Part shown: in pieces, positions 37,382-45,135 of the stretch
How the letters are laid out: each line of letters begins with the position of its first letter
Numbering within the stretch: position 1 is the stretch's first letter
The notes under the pieces: generated by a model
Database searches by the model: none
What the model was told of the DNA's origin: nothing
What the model saw: only the letters and a program-made list of their open reading frames with translations
Position numbers and translations under genes: made by a program
Assembly (NCBI GenBank): GCA_946479515.1
Contig: CAMLGF010000004.1
Location: forward strand, 61,347-125,346
DNA: 64,000 bases
DNA from: an uncultured Pseudomonadota bacterium
GTDB taxonomy: Bacteria; Pseudomonadota; Gammaproteobacteria; Steroidobacterales; Steroidobacteraceae
Reading direction: 5' to 3'

Positions 37382-38805
37382 CGTCGCGGCGGCTTGTCGG
37401 TGGTAACCCGCTCCCAGGTGCCGGAATACTGCGCGGCCAGCCATGCCGCGACGCCATAGGCGGCGACCGACTGGCGGATTGCCTGCGGATCGACCTGCGC
37501 CAGCGTGTCATTGGCGGTGTGGTGTACATCGAAGTATTTCGTGCCGTCGAGATTGGGGTCCAGGAGGGGCATGCCGAGTTTCGCCAGCGCTTCCAGGTCG
37601 GCCCCGCCGCGCGCCTCGTTGTCGCCACGCGCGAGCTTCAACGGCGCGAGCGCCCGGTAGATCTGCTCCACCACGGGCAACTGCGCCGGATTGACGCGAC
37701 TAGATAGCCTCCAGACCGGGCCGGCGCCGAAATCGGCTTCGAAGCCGATGACATGCCGGTCGACCTCGGCCTGTGAGGCGGCCACGTACGCGCGCGAGCC
37801 CGAGGTGCCGAATTCCTCGTTGGCGAACAGCGCCACGCGGAGGGTGCGCCGTGGCTTGACGTCCAGACCGCGAATCAGCCGGCCGACTGCCAGCACGATG
37901 GCCACGCCGGCGCCATTGTCGATCGCGCCGACGCCCGGATCCCAGGAGTCGAGATGGGCACCCAGCAGGACGATTTCGCCGGCGCGATCTGCGCCCGGAA
38001 TGTCGCCGACCACGCTGGCCGAGCGCGCCGGCGGCAGGTCGCGCGCGCTGCTTTTCATTCTCAGCCGCACCGTCTTACCGCTCTGGAATTGCCGTTCGAG
38101 CGCGTCGGCATCCGGATTGGAGAGGGCCAGGGCGGGGATGCGCGGCGCATTCGCGGCGTAGCGAGTGGCGCCCGTGTGCGGGAAGCGCAGGTCGCTGGTG
38201 CTCACCGAGCGGATCACGACGCCGACCGCGCCGAGGGCCGCTGCGGCGGAAGGTCCGGCGGCGCGAATCGCGACGGCCTTTCCATACCCGCTGCCGTCGC
38301 GGGTTCGCTCCATGCGGTTGGTGAAGAATACGATCCGGTCCCGCACCGCGCCGGCGGGCAGCGCCGCGAGCGTCTCCAGGTCCTTCACCATCACGGCTTC
38401 GGCTTCCAGGCCTTCCGCACTCGTGCCGATGCTGCCGCCGAGCGCCAGCGTGGGCATGGACTGCCGCCAGGGGGTCAGGACCTCGAACTGCGCTTCGCCG
38501 CGAACCCAATGGGGCACTTCCGCCTCGACGGTATGCACGTTCTCGAATCCCAGCCGCTGCATTTCGCGCAGCGCCCAGGCCACGGCGGCCGCATCACCGG
38601 GGGACCCTGCGGCCCTTGGGCCCACCTCGGTGGTCAGCGAGGTCACCAGCTGGTATGCCGTGCCGTCGTCAAGGGCGCGTTCGAGCAGCGTCGATGCCGC
38701 GGACAGGTCTGCCCGGGAGAACCTCGGGGGGTTGTCCGCCGCGGGGGCCGCGGCGATGAAAGCGAGCAGAAAGGATGCAAAAAGCCGGTAGTTTTGTTTG
38801 CGCAT
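37378..38805 (-). CDS. Secreted M28-family zinc aminopeptidase
   Basis: A 475-residue exported peptidase starting at MRKQNYRLFASFLLAF, a signal peptide. An N-terminal helical region is followed by a PA-like insertion (RDRIVFFTNRM) and the M28 catalytic core. The zinc ligands appear in order as H (GAHLDSWD), D (AIDNGAG), E (NEEFGTSG), D (FEADFGA) and H (DVHHTANDTL), and the general base Glu is in the NEE pair. It should remove N-terminal residues from peptides in the periplasm or outside the cell. It precedes and overlaps the DUF985 cupin gene. Confidence 0.9.
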   Translation of the reverse strand: MRKQNYRLFASFLLAFIAAAPAADNPPRFSRADLSAASTLLERALDDGTAYQLVTSLTTEVGPRAAGSPGDAAAVAWALREMQRLGFENVHTVEAEVPHWVRGEAQFEVLTPWRQSMPTLALGGSIGTSAEGLEAEAVMVKDLETLAALPAGAVRDRIVFFTNRMERTRDGSGYGKAVAIRAAGPSAAAALGAVGVVIRSVSTSDLRFPHTGATRYAANAPRIPALALSNPDADALERQFQSGKTVRLRMKSSARDLPPARSASVVGDIPGADRAGEIVLLGAHLDSWDPGVGAIDNGAGVAIVLAVGRLIRGLDVKPRRTLRVALFANEEFGTSGSRAYVAASQAEVDRHVIGFEADFGAGPVWRLSSRVNPAQLPVVEQIYRALAPLKLARGDNEARGGADLEALAKLGMPLLDPNLDGTKYFDVHHTANDTLAQVDPQAIRQSVAAYGVAAWLAAQYSGTWERVTTDKPPRR

Positions 38806-38858
38806 GTGATCAGGCGGGGTGAGGGTGCGGGGATCGGGCCGTGGCTCAGGCGATTGAG

Positions 38859-38886
38859 CTGTCATTCTAGGTCATATGTATATAAT
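38859..38886 (+). promoter_or_regulatory. Sigma70-like promoter of the cyclase-FHA gene
   Basis: A perfect TATAAT (38881-38886) is preceded at 16 bp by CTGTCA (38859-38864), four of six matches to the -35 consensus, 27 bp before the ATG of the cyclase gene. The CTGTCAT at the -35 and a second GTCAT 12 bp later also resemble Pho-box half-sites, but with wrong spacing. Confidence 0.6.
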
Positions 38887-38912
38887 CCCTCGCGTCCATC
38901 CATCTGATCCCT

Positions 38913-39818
38913 ATGGCCAAAGACGTTGAACTCGCCATCGTTTTCGCCGACGTAGTCGGCTCGACGCGGCTCTACGAAGAGCTCGGCGATCAGCGTGCGC
39001 GTGAAGTCGTGGCGATCTGCATCGACATCATGCGCCACGCCACCGAGGAGCATCACGGCACGGTCATCAAGACCATGGGTGACGAGGTCATGTCGACCTT
39101 CGCCGTGGCGAATGACGCGTTGAACGCCGCCGCGAAGATGCAGAAATCGATTACCGGCAACCCGGAGCTCACCGCCGAAGGTCATCACGTGGCCATCCGT
39201 ATCGGCTGCCATGCGGGGCCGGTGGTCGTCGAGAATCGCGACGTCTTCGGGTCGACCGTGCACACGGCGAACCGCATGACCAGCCAGGCCAAGGCCGGCC
39301 AGATCATCACCACCGAAGCCATGGTTTCGCAGCTGTCTCCCGACTGGCAGGCGGCGGTGCGCCAGATCGATGTCGCCACGCTCAAGGGCCAGGGAGCCGA
39401 AGTCACGCTGTTCGAGGTGCTCTGGCAGACCGACGACATCACCAGCATGCTGCCCTCGGTGTCGATTTCCGCGCAGGAAGGCCGGCGGGCGATGCGTCTG
39501 CGGCTGACCTTCGACGGCGGCGAGGTGATGCTCACCGAACAGCGCCCGAACGTGGCAATCGGCCGCGCCGATGACAATGACCTCGTGATCCGCGGCAATC
39601 TCATCTCCCGCCTGCACGCGCGCATCGAGATCAATCGCAACAAGTTCGTGTTGATCGATCAGAGCACCAACGGCACCTTCGTGCAGGCGGAGGGCGGCGA
39701 GGAGCTGTTCGTCCGCCGCGACAGCGTGCAGATCAAGGGCGAGGGCCTCATCGGGCTCGGCCGCGTGCCGGAGCGCGACTCGCCGCTGACGATCCGCTTC
39801 TACTGCGAAGAAGCCTGA
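38913..39818 (+). CDS. Class III adenylate cyclase with C-terminal FHA domain
   Basis: A 301-residue soluble protein. Residues 1-180 are a class III cyclase: metal-binding D13 (FADVVGS) and D57 (KTMGDEVM), adenine-selecting K53 and D110, and transition-state R121. The usual Asn of the V-N-x-A-x-R block is His117 (VHTANR), so activity may be altered. Residues about 205-290 are an FHA domain with IGRADDNDL, SRLHA and NGTF, which binds phosphothreonine. The cyclase should make cAMP and its FHA part tie it to a Ser/Thr kinase pathway; no such kinase gene is in the window. It has its own promoter. Confidence 0.88.
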   Translation: MAKDVELAIVFADVVGSTRLYEELGDQRAREVVAICIDIMRHATEEHHGTVIKTMGDEVMSTFAVANDALNAAAKMQKSITGNPELTAEGHHVAIRIGCHAGPVVVENRDVFGSTVHTANRMTSQAKAGQIITTEAMVSQLSPDWQAAVRQIDVATLKGQGAEVTLFEVLWQTDDITSMLPSVSISAQEGRRAMRLRLTFDGGEVMLTEQRPNVAIGRADDNDLVIRGNLISRLHARIEINRNKFVLIDQSTNGTFVQAEGGEELFVRRDSVQIKGEGLIGLGRVPERDSPLTIRFYCEEA

Positions 39819-39850
39819 CTGCGCGGCCGCCCCCGCGCGCCCGAGAGATC

Positions 39851-39870
39851 CGCTCGCCCGTGGGCGAGCG
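39851..39870. terminator. Hairpin between convergent cyclase and pckG genes
   Basis: An 8-bp perfect stem CGCTCGCC / GGCGAGCG closes a CGTG loop between two genes that converge. It has no T-run, so it would act as an intrinsic-like or transcript-stabilising hairpin for both strands. Confidence 0.5.
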
Positions 39871-39875
39871 AACGA

Positions 39876-41651
39876 TCAGCCCAGCCGTTTCTCGATCTGA
39901 TCCAGTTCCTGGAACATCTCCGCGGGCGCACGCGCGCCGAACTCCTTGAGGTACTCGCGCATCTCGGCGGCCTCCTGGCGCCAGGCATCCGGGGCGACCG
40001 CCAGCAGCTCCCGCAATGTCGCGTCGCTGACGTCGACACCCTGGAGATTTAGATCTTCGGGGTTCGGCAGGTAACCGATCGCCGATTCGCGGGCGCCCAC
40101 CTGGCCGGTGCAGCGCTTGATGATCCACTCCATGACCCGCAGGTTGTCGCCGAAGCCCGGCCAGAGGAATTTGCCCGCCGCATCGCGACGGAACCAGTTG
40201 ACGTGGAACAGTCCGGGCGGATGCTGCAAGTTCCGGCCCACTTCCAGCCAGTGCCGCCAGTAATCGCCGAAGTTGTAGCCCGCGAACGGCTTCATTGCCA
40301 TGGGGTCGCGGCGCACGACGCCCACGGCGCCGGTGGCGGCCGCCGTCGTTTCGGACGCCACCGAGGCGCCGACCAGCACGCCGTGCTGCCAGCTGCGCGC
40401 CTCGTACACCAGCGGCGCCACTTCGCGGCGCCGGCCACCGAACACCAGCGCGGAGATCGGCACGCCCATCGGGTCTTCGCACCGGGGTGAGTAGATAGGA
40501 TTGTTCCGCGCCGACACCGTGAACCGTGAATTCGGGTGCGCGGAGACATCGCCGGCCGCGGCGTCGAAGGGCCTGCCTTGCCAGTCGAGCGCCGGCGCGT
40601 TGAGTTTGCGGCCCTCCCACCACGGCTCGTCGTCGGCGGTGAGCGCCACGTTGGTGAACAGCGTGTCGCGGTGGATCATCTCGAAGGCGTTACGGTTGGT
40701 GGTGCGGTTGGTGCCTGGCACCACGCCGAAATAGCCGGCCTCGGGGTTGATCGCATACAGGCGGCCATCGGGTCCCGGATGCAGCCAGGCGATGTCGTCG
40801 CCCACGGTCCAGACCTTCCAGCCGGGCATGCTGCCGGGCGGGATCAGCATGGCCAGGTTGGTCTTGCCGCACGCCGACGGAAACGCCGCGGCGATGTAGT
40901 GGATTGCACCTTGCGGATTCTCGATGCCGACGATGAGCATGTGCTCGGCCAGCCAGCCCTCGCTTCGTGCCTGCCAGCTGGCGATGCGCAGCGCGTGGCA
41001 TTTCTTGCCGAGCAAGGCATTGCCGCCATATCCGGACCCGTAACTCTCGATGGCCAGATCCTCGGGGTAATGCATGATGAAACGGCGCTCGGGATCGAGC
41101 TCACCCGTGGAATGCAGGCCTTTCACGAAAGTGCCGTCGCGGTCGATGCGCTCGAGCGCGGCGCGCCCCATGCGGGTCATGATCGCCATGTTGATGACCA
41201 CGTAGGCGCTGTCGGTGATCTCGACGCCGCAGCGGGCATAGGGCGAATCGATCGGGCCCATGCAATAGGGCACGACGTACAGGGTGCGCCCCTTCATGCA
41301 GCCCTTGAACAGGGCGCGCATCCGGGCGCGGGCTTCCTCCGGAGCCATCCAGTTGTTGTTCGGCCCCGCGTCCTCCCGATTTCTCGTGCAGATGAAGGTC
41401 AGGTGTTCGACCCGGGCCACGTCGGAAGGGTGGGAATAGGCGATGTGGCAATTGGGGAAAGTAGTTGGATTGAGCGGCTTCAGTTCTCCCGCCTTCTCCA
41501 GCTGCTGTTTCAGTCGCGAGAGTTCGGCAGGCGAGCCGTCACACCATTGAACGCGATCGGGCGTGGTGAGCTGACGGATCGACTCCACCCAGTCGGCAAC
41601 CGCGACGGAGATCTGAGGCAGGGAAATGAACGCGAGAGGCGCGGTGGCCAT
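39876..41651 (-). CDS. pckG: GTP-dependent phosphoenolpyruvate carboxykinase
   Basis: A 591-residue PEPCK of the GTP class. The kinase loop is FPSACGKTNLAML, the Mn-binding region includes GDDIAWL, and the PEP-binding and GTP-binding stretches (SYGSGYGGNALLGKKCHALRI, NWFRRDAAGKFLWPGFGDNLRV) are present. It converts oxaloacetate and GTP to PEP for gluconeogenesis. The start MATAPLAF has AAGGA at 7 bp. Upstream sit a TATACT box and a 20-bp inverted repeat, described separately. It converges with the cyclase gene. Confidence 0.95.
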   Translation of the reverse strand: MATAPLAFISLPQISVAVADWVESIRQLTTPDRVQWCDGSPAELSRLKQQLEKAGELKPLNPTTFPNCHIAYSHPSDVARVEHLTFICTRNREDAGPNNNWMAPEEARARMRALFKGCMKGRTLYVVPYCMGPIDSPYARCGVEITDSAYVVINMAIMTRMGRAALERIDRDGTFVKGLHSTGELDPERRFIMHYPEDLAIESYGSGYGGNALLGKKCHALRIASWQARSEGWLAEHMLIVGIENPQGAIHYIAAAFPSACGKTNLAMLIPPGSMPGWKVWTVGDDIAWLHPGPDGRLYAINPEAGYFGVVPGTNRTTNRNAFEMIHRDTLFTNVALTADDEPWWEGRKLNAPALDWQGRPFDAAAGDVSAHPNSRFTVSARNNPIYSPRCEDPMGVPISALVFGGRRREVAPLVYEARSWQHGVLVGASVASETTAAATGAVGVVRRDPMAMKPFAGYNFGDYWRHWLEVGRNLQHPPGLFHVNWFRRDAAGKFLWPGFGDNLRVMEWIIKRCTGQVGARESAIGYLPNPEDLNLQGVDVSDATLRELLAVAPDAWRQEAAEMREYLKEFGARAPAEMFQELDQIEKRLG

Positions 41652-41671
41652 TGCGGGGTCCTTGAAATGTC

Positions 41672-41701
41672 TGTCTTGTCCTGACGAGACATCGGAGTAT
41701 A
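41672..41701 (-). promoter_or_regulatory. -10 box and inverted repeat before pckG
   Basis: On the minus strand a TATACT hexamer (41701-41696) is followed at once by an interrupted palindrome (41672-41691) whose arms, TGTCTTGTC and GACGAGACA, match at eight of nine positions around CT. The repeat would lie at the transcription start, as an operator of a gluconeogenesis regulator might. No good -35 is visible. Confidence 0.4.
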
Positions 41702-41853
41702 GCCGTGAACCCGGCATCGGCCGCCATATGGTTGTTAGCGATAACAGGCCGAGGAAAACGCTGAAAGATGTGAAAACAAAAATTCAATGGCAAGCGCGCT
41801 TCGTGGCGAGACGCGCCGCCAGGGATTGACCTTTGACTCGAGCCAGCGAGTGG

Positions 41854-42231
41854 TCAGGCCAATTTCGCCGCTCGGCGCTGGCGAGCCGCAGCCGGCGCGC
41901 GTGAGCGGCGGGCGGCAGGCTTGCGCGGCGCAGGCACCGGCCCCGATGCCAGGTTCGAATAGGTCATGCGCGCGAGCTGCAGCACGTCCCGGCCGGCTTC
42001 CCGCGCCCAGGAGGAGTTCTGCGCCACGAACTGCGACAGATGGCGCGACGCCATCTTCCGGAACTCACCGCCCGCTGCGCGCAGCGCGGACACCGGGGCC
42101 TTGAGCTGGCGGGACCCATCGAGCGCCTGCCGTGCCCGGCGCCGGGTGTTTACGAGGGCGGCACAGCGTAGCGCGTCGGCACGGTTGCGAAAATCTGATG
42201 CCGCTTCAATCAGTTTGGCTTGGACACTCAT
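41854..42231 (-). CDS. Phasin-like PHA granule-associated protein
   Basis: A 125-residue protein starting at MSVQAKLIEAAS (AGGAG 5 bp upstream). The first ~95 residues are amphipathic helix without Pro, as in phasins, and contain QFVAQNSSWAREAGRDVLQL. The last ~25 residues are a Lys/Arg/Ala/Pro tail (KPAARRSRAPAAARQRRAAKLA), like the basic tails of PhaF-type proteins that bind DNA. It probably coats PHA granules and may link them to the nucleoid. It lies 72 bp downstream of phaZ on the same strand. Confidence 0.65.
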   Translation of the reverse strand: MSVQAKLIEAASDFRNRADALRCAALVNTRRRARQALDGSRQLKAPVSALRAAGGEFRKMASRHLSQFVAQNSSWAREAGRDVLQLARMTYSNLASGPVPAPRKPAARRSRAPAAARQRRAAKLA

Positions 42232-42303
42232 GTGAACTCCTGTGCTGCGAAGCAGCAATGATGCGCTGCATCATAGTCCCCCACCGCCCGATGTCAAGGG
42301 CGC

Positions 42304-43122
42304 TCAGCGAGCCAGCGGGGTGTCCGTGTCCAGGAATTCGCGGACTACGGGCGCCACCTTGTCCAGCGAATGGAGCATGAACAGATGTCCGCCCCCCGGC
42401 ACGATGAACAACCGGTTGTTCGGAACGAGCATGGCGATGATTCGCGCGTTGACCGGCGGCACCAGCGGGTCGTCGGCGCCCGCCATGATGAGCGTCGGCT
42501 GCCGGATTCGATGCAGCCAATGGATGCTCGTCCAACCCACGCCCGCCAACAGCTGATAGAGGTAACCCATGAACTGCGGCGGAATGATGCGCGAGCTGTG
42601 CGCCGCCATGAGCTTCGGATCCCGGCGGGCCTCGCCGCCGTAGATGTCGGCGGCGGATTTCTGCATGTATGTCGGCGACAGGTAGCGACGCGGAGTCATC
42701 ATCTTGGAAAGCGCCGACGGACGGCCGGGCACCATGATGGCCCCCGTCGAGGTCGCGGCGAGCACCAGTCGGCGGCATCGCTCGGGATACTGGCGGGCAA
42801 ACTGCTGCGCGAGCGCGCCGCCCCAGGACACACCCACGACGTCGACGTGCTGGTAACCGAGCCGGTCGAGTAGTTTGTTCGCGAGCCGGGCGAGCCCCGG
42901 GAAGCGGCGCGGGCGCCAGCTCATCTCGGAACGGCCGACTCCGGGCACGTCGAAGATGACGATCTCGCGCTCCGGCAATGCTTCCATGAAGGGGAAACAC
43001 AGTTCGAGGTTCGCGCCGATGCCGTTGAAGAGCAGCAGGGGCAGGCCGGTGTTTCCCTGCTGGGTGGCCACGCGCAGATTCACGCCGTCGACTTCGATGA
43101 ATTCGATGCGCGGTCTGCTCAT
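42304..43122 (-). CDS. phaZ: Intracellular medium-chain PHA depolymerase
   Basis: A 272-residue alpha/beta-hydrolase of the PhaZ family of pseudomonads. It carries FNGIGANLELCFPF, the nucleophile Ser in GVSWGGALAQQF, MVPGRPSAL, YGGEARRDPKL, the Asp in GADDPLVP and the His in GGGHLFML. It degrades stored medium-chain polyhydroxyalkanoate. Its ATG overlaps the phaC stop (ATGA), so synthase and depolymerase are translated together. The start MSRPRIEF fits the family; the frame is open further upstream inside phaC. Confidence 0.92.
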   Translation of the reverse strand: MSRPRIEFIEVDGVNLRVATQQGNTGLPLLLFNGIGANLELCFPFMEALPEREIVIFDVPGVGRSEMSWRPRRFPGLARLANKLLDRLGYQHVDVVGVSWGGALAQQFARQYPERCRRLVLAATSTGAIMVPGRPSALSKMMTPRRYLSPTYMQKSAADIYGGEARRDPKLMAAHSSRIIPPQFMGYLYQLLAGVGWTSIHWLHRIRQPTLIMAGADDPLVPPVNARIIAMLVPNNRLFIVPGGGHLFMLHSLDKVAPVVREFLDTDTPLAR

Positions 43123-44918
43123 CGTTGGTGGACGTAGCGGCCTGGCGCGGGATCGCCCGCGGGATGGCGTCCATTGCCCAGCGCGCGCGGCGCCGGAGAC
43201 TCCCCGCCGCCATGCTGGCGATACCAGCGGCTCCAGTGCTCCCACCAGCTGCCCGCGTGCGCAGTCGCGCCCGCGAGCCAGCTTTCCGGTTCGTCGGGAA
43301 GCGCATCGTTGAGGAAATATTTCGCCTTCGGATTGTCCGGTGGATTGACGATGCTCTGGATGTGCCCGCTCGACGACAGCACGAAATCGATCTTCCCGCG
43401 CAGGATGTTTCGCGTCTGGTAACAGGCCTGCCACGGCGTGATGTGATCGGTGACACCGGCGACCACGTAAGCCGGTACCTCCACGCGGGACATGTCGATG
43501 GGCGTGCCGAGCACGGTGATGCCGCCGGGCGTCTTGAGCGGATTGTCCATGAACATGCGCAGCAGGTCGGCGTGGAACTCGGCCGGCAGGCGCGTGGTGT
43601 CCGAGTTCCAGTAGAGGATGTCGAACGCCGGCGGCCGGTTTCCCATCACCCAGTTGTTCGCGACGAACAGCCAGACGAGATCATTGGGCCGCAGCCAGGC
43701 GAACACGCGGGCCATCTCGCTGCCCTCGAGCACGCCCTTGCGACGGGACTTCTCGATGGTCGCGTTCACGCCGGTGCGCGACGCGAACTGGCCGAGCAGG
43801 GTGGGTGCCGACGTATCGAGTACGGTCACCAGCAACGTGGCCGAGGCGACGCGCGCGTCGCCCTTGGCCGCGAGATGACCGAGCAGCGTGGCGAGCGTGA
43901 ATCCACCCGCGCAGGCCGCCATCGCGTTCACCTGGTCCGCGCCGGTGATGTCGCAGGCGACACCGATGGCCTCCTTGCAGGCCGTCAGATAGGTCTCCAT
44001 GTTCCAGTCGCGCTGCGCGGCGGTGGGATTGCGCCAGCTGATGGCGAAGGTCTGGATTCCCTGCTTGACGGCGTACTCGGCAAAGCTGCGACCGGAGGCG
44101 AGGTCGGTGGCATAGAACTTGTTGATCTGCGGCGGCACGATCAGCAGCGGGCGTCTCTGCACGGTCTCGGTTTGCGGCGCGTACTGGATCAGCTCGAAGC
44201 ACTCGGAGCGGTACACCACCGCGCCCGGCGTGGTCGCCAGGTTGCCGCCGACGCGGAATTTGCGTTCGTCCACCTGGCGGGGCATGCCGAAGTTGTTGGT
44301 GAGATCGTCGAGGAAATTCTGCAGTCCCCACAAGAGACTCTTGCCGCGAGTCTCGGTGAGACGTTGCAGCGCGCCGGGATTGCCGAGCAGCGAGTTGGTG
44401 GGCGCGAAGGTCTCGGTGAACAGCTGCAACACGAACCGCGCGCGTTCGCGATCGTCGCTGGTGGTGTCGGCACGATCGAGAATTCGGTTCAGCATGTCGC
44501 GCCAGGCGACGAAGCCCTGCATCAACCTGCGGTAATAGCCATTGTTCTGCCACACGTGGTGGCTGAAGCGGCGGTCGCGCGCGTCCGGCAGGATCTTCGA
44601 ATTGCCGAGCGCGATGGCCACGACTTCGCGGCCGAATTTCAGGTTCTCTTCGATCAGAACCTGCGGGTTCAGCGTCATCAGACGCAGCAGGCGTTTGCCG
44701 GCGGCTAACAACTCTTCGCGGTCGATCCCGAGGAGGGGATTCGCACCGAGAATCTGCTCGGCGGCATCGGTCGCTGCCGCGTTTTCGAGCTGTGGTTGCA
44801 GCCCGTTATCGGCCGGTGCGAAGCCGTCTTGAGCGGAATTTTCATTCGCCGCCCCGGCCGCGACGGGCTTGATTTCCGTCACATTTTCTCTGGTCTGGCG
44901 CGCTCTCTTACCGGCCAT
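43119..44918 (-). CDS. phaC: Class II polyhydroxyalkanoate synthase
   Basis: A 599-residue PHA synthase. Strong family blocks are RRFSHHVWQNNGYYRRLMQ, VVYRSECFELIQY, RPLLIVPPQINKFY, FAISWRNPTAAQRDWN, VLEGSEMARVFAWLRPNDL and SSSGHIQSIVNPP. The nucleophile is C326 in AACAGG; the first Gly of the usual G-x-C-x-G box is Ala. Asp in TDHITPW and His in SGHIQS complete the triad. It polymerises 3-hydroxyacyl-CoA into medium-chain PHA. The N-terminus is about 40 residues longer than in Pseudomonas. It heads the phaC-phaZ-phasin run. Confidence 0.95.
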   Translation of the reverse strand: MAGKRARQTRENVTEIKPVAAGAANENSAQDGFAPADNGLQPQLENAAATDAAEQILGANPLLGIDREELLAAGKRLLRLMTLNPQVLIEENLKFGREVVAIALGNSKILPDARDRRFSHHVWQNNGYYRRLMQGFVAWRDMLNRILDRADTTSDDRERARFVLQLFTETFAPTNSLLGNPGALQRLTETRGKSLLWGLQNFLDDLTNNFGMPRQVDERKFRVGGNLATTPGAVVYRSECFELIQYAPQTETVQRRPLLIVPPQINKFYATDLASGRSFAEYAVKQGIQTFAISWRNPTAAQRDWNMETYLTACKEAIGVACDITGADQVNAMAACAGGFTLATLLGHLAAKGDARVASATLLVTVLDTSAPTLLGQFASRTGVNATIEKSRRKGVLEGSEMARVFAWLRPNDLVWLFVANNWVMGNRPPAFDILYWNSDTTRLPAEFHADLLRMFMDNPLKTPGGITVLGTPIDMSRVEVPAYVVAGVTDHITPWQACYQTRNILRGKIDFVLSSSGHIQSIVNPPDNPKAKYFLNDALPDEPESWLAGATAHAGSWWEHWSRWYRQHGGGESPAPRALGNGRHPAGDPAPGRYVHQR

Positions 44919-44979
44919 CGCGGGTCTCCGTGGCTGCGCGACTCGTTATATGTGATCTGTTTCCCAGTGGCGACCGGGT

Positions 44980-45001
44980 GCACGTGACCCTAGTCACGTG
45001 C
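44980..45001. promoter_or_regulatory. 22-bp palindrome in phaC / DUF11-locus divergent region
   Basis: Perfect 9-bp arms GCACGTGAC and GTCACGTGC are separated by CCTA. On the plus strand a TATTAT (45020-45025) would be the -10 of the DUF11 locus, which puts the right arm over its -35; on the minus strand TATAAC (44950-44945) could serve phaC. The site therefore could control both units. The binding protein is unknown. Confidence 0.5.
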
Positions 45002-45047
45002 CCTAGGCCCCTCCATTCCTATTATGCATCGCAGCGAGGTAGGAAAT

Positions 45048-45063
45048 TCCCTGATGTCAGGGA
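45048..45063. promoter_or_regulatory. Second palindrome upstream of DUF11 locus
   Basis: Perfect 7-bp arms TCCCTGA and TCAGGGA flank TG. The 2-base loop is too small for a stable RNA hairpin, so a protein-binding operator just after the predicted transcription start is more likely. Confidence 0.4.
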
Positions 45064-45098
45064 GTTGGCGCCTCCACCCGCAATCGGTCGCGGGGCCG

Positions 45099-45113
45099 GA
45101 TCGCGAAGCGATC
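45099..45113 (+). promoter_or_regulatory. Leader hairpin before the first DUF11 gene
   Basis: GATCGC and GCGATC pair around a GAA loop, nine bases before the GAGGAG ribosome site of the gene at 45136. It may influence translation initiation from the TTG start. Confidence 0.3.
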
Positions 45114-45135
45114 AGGGAAACGAGGAGTAATAGGC

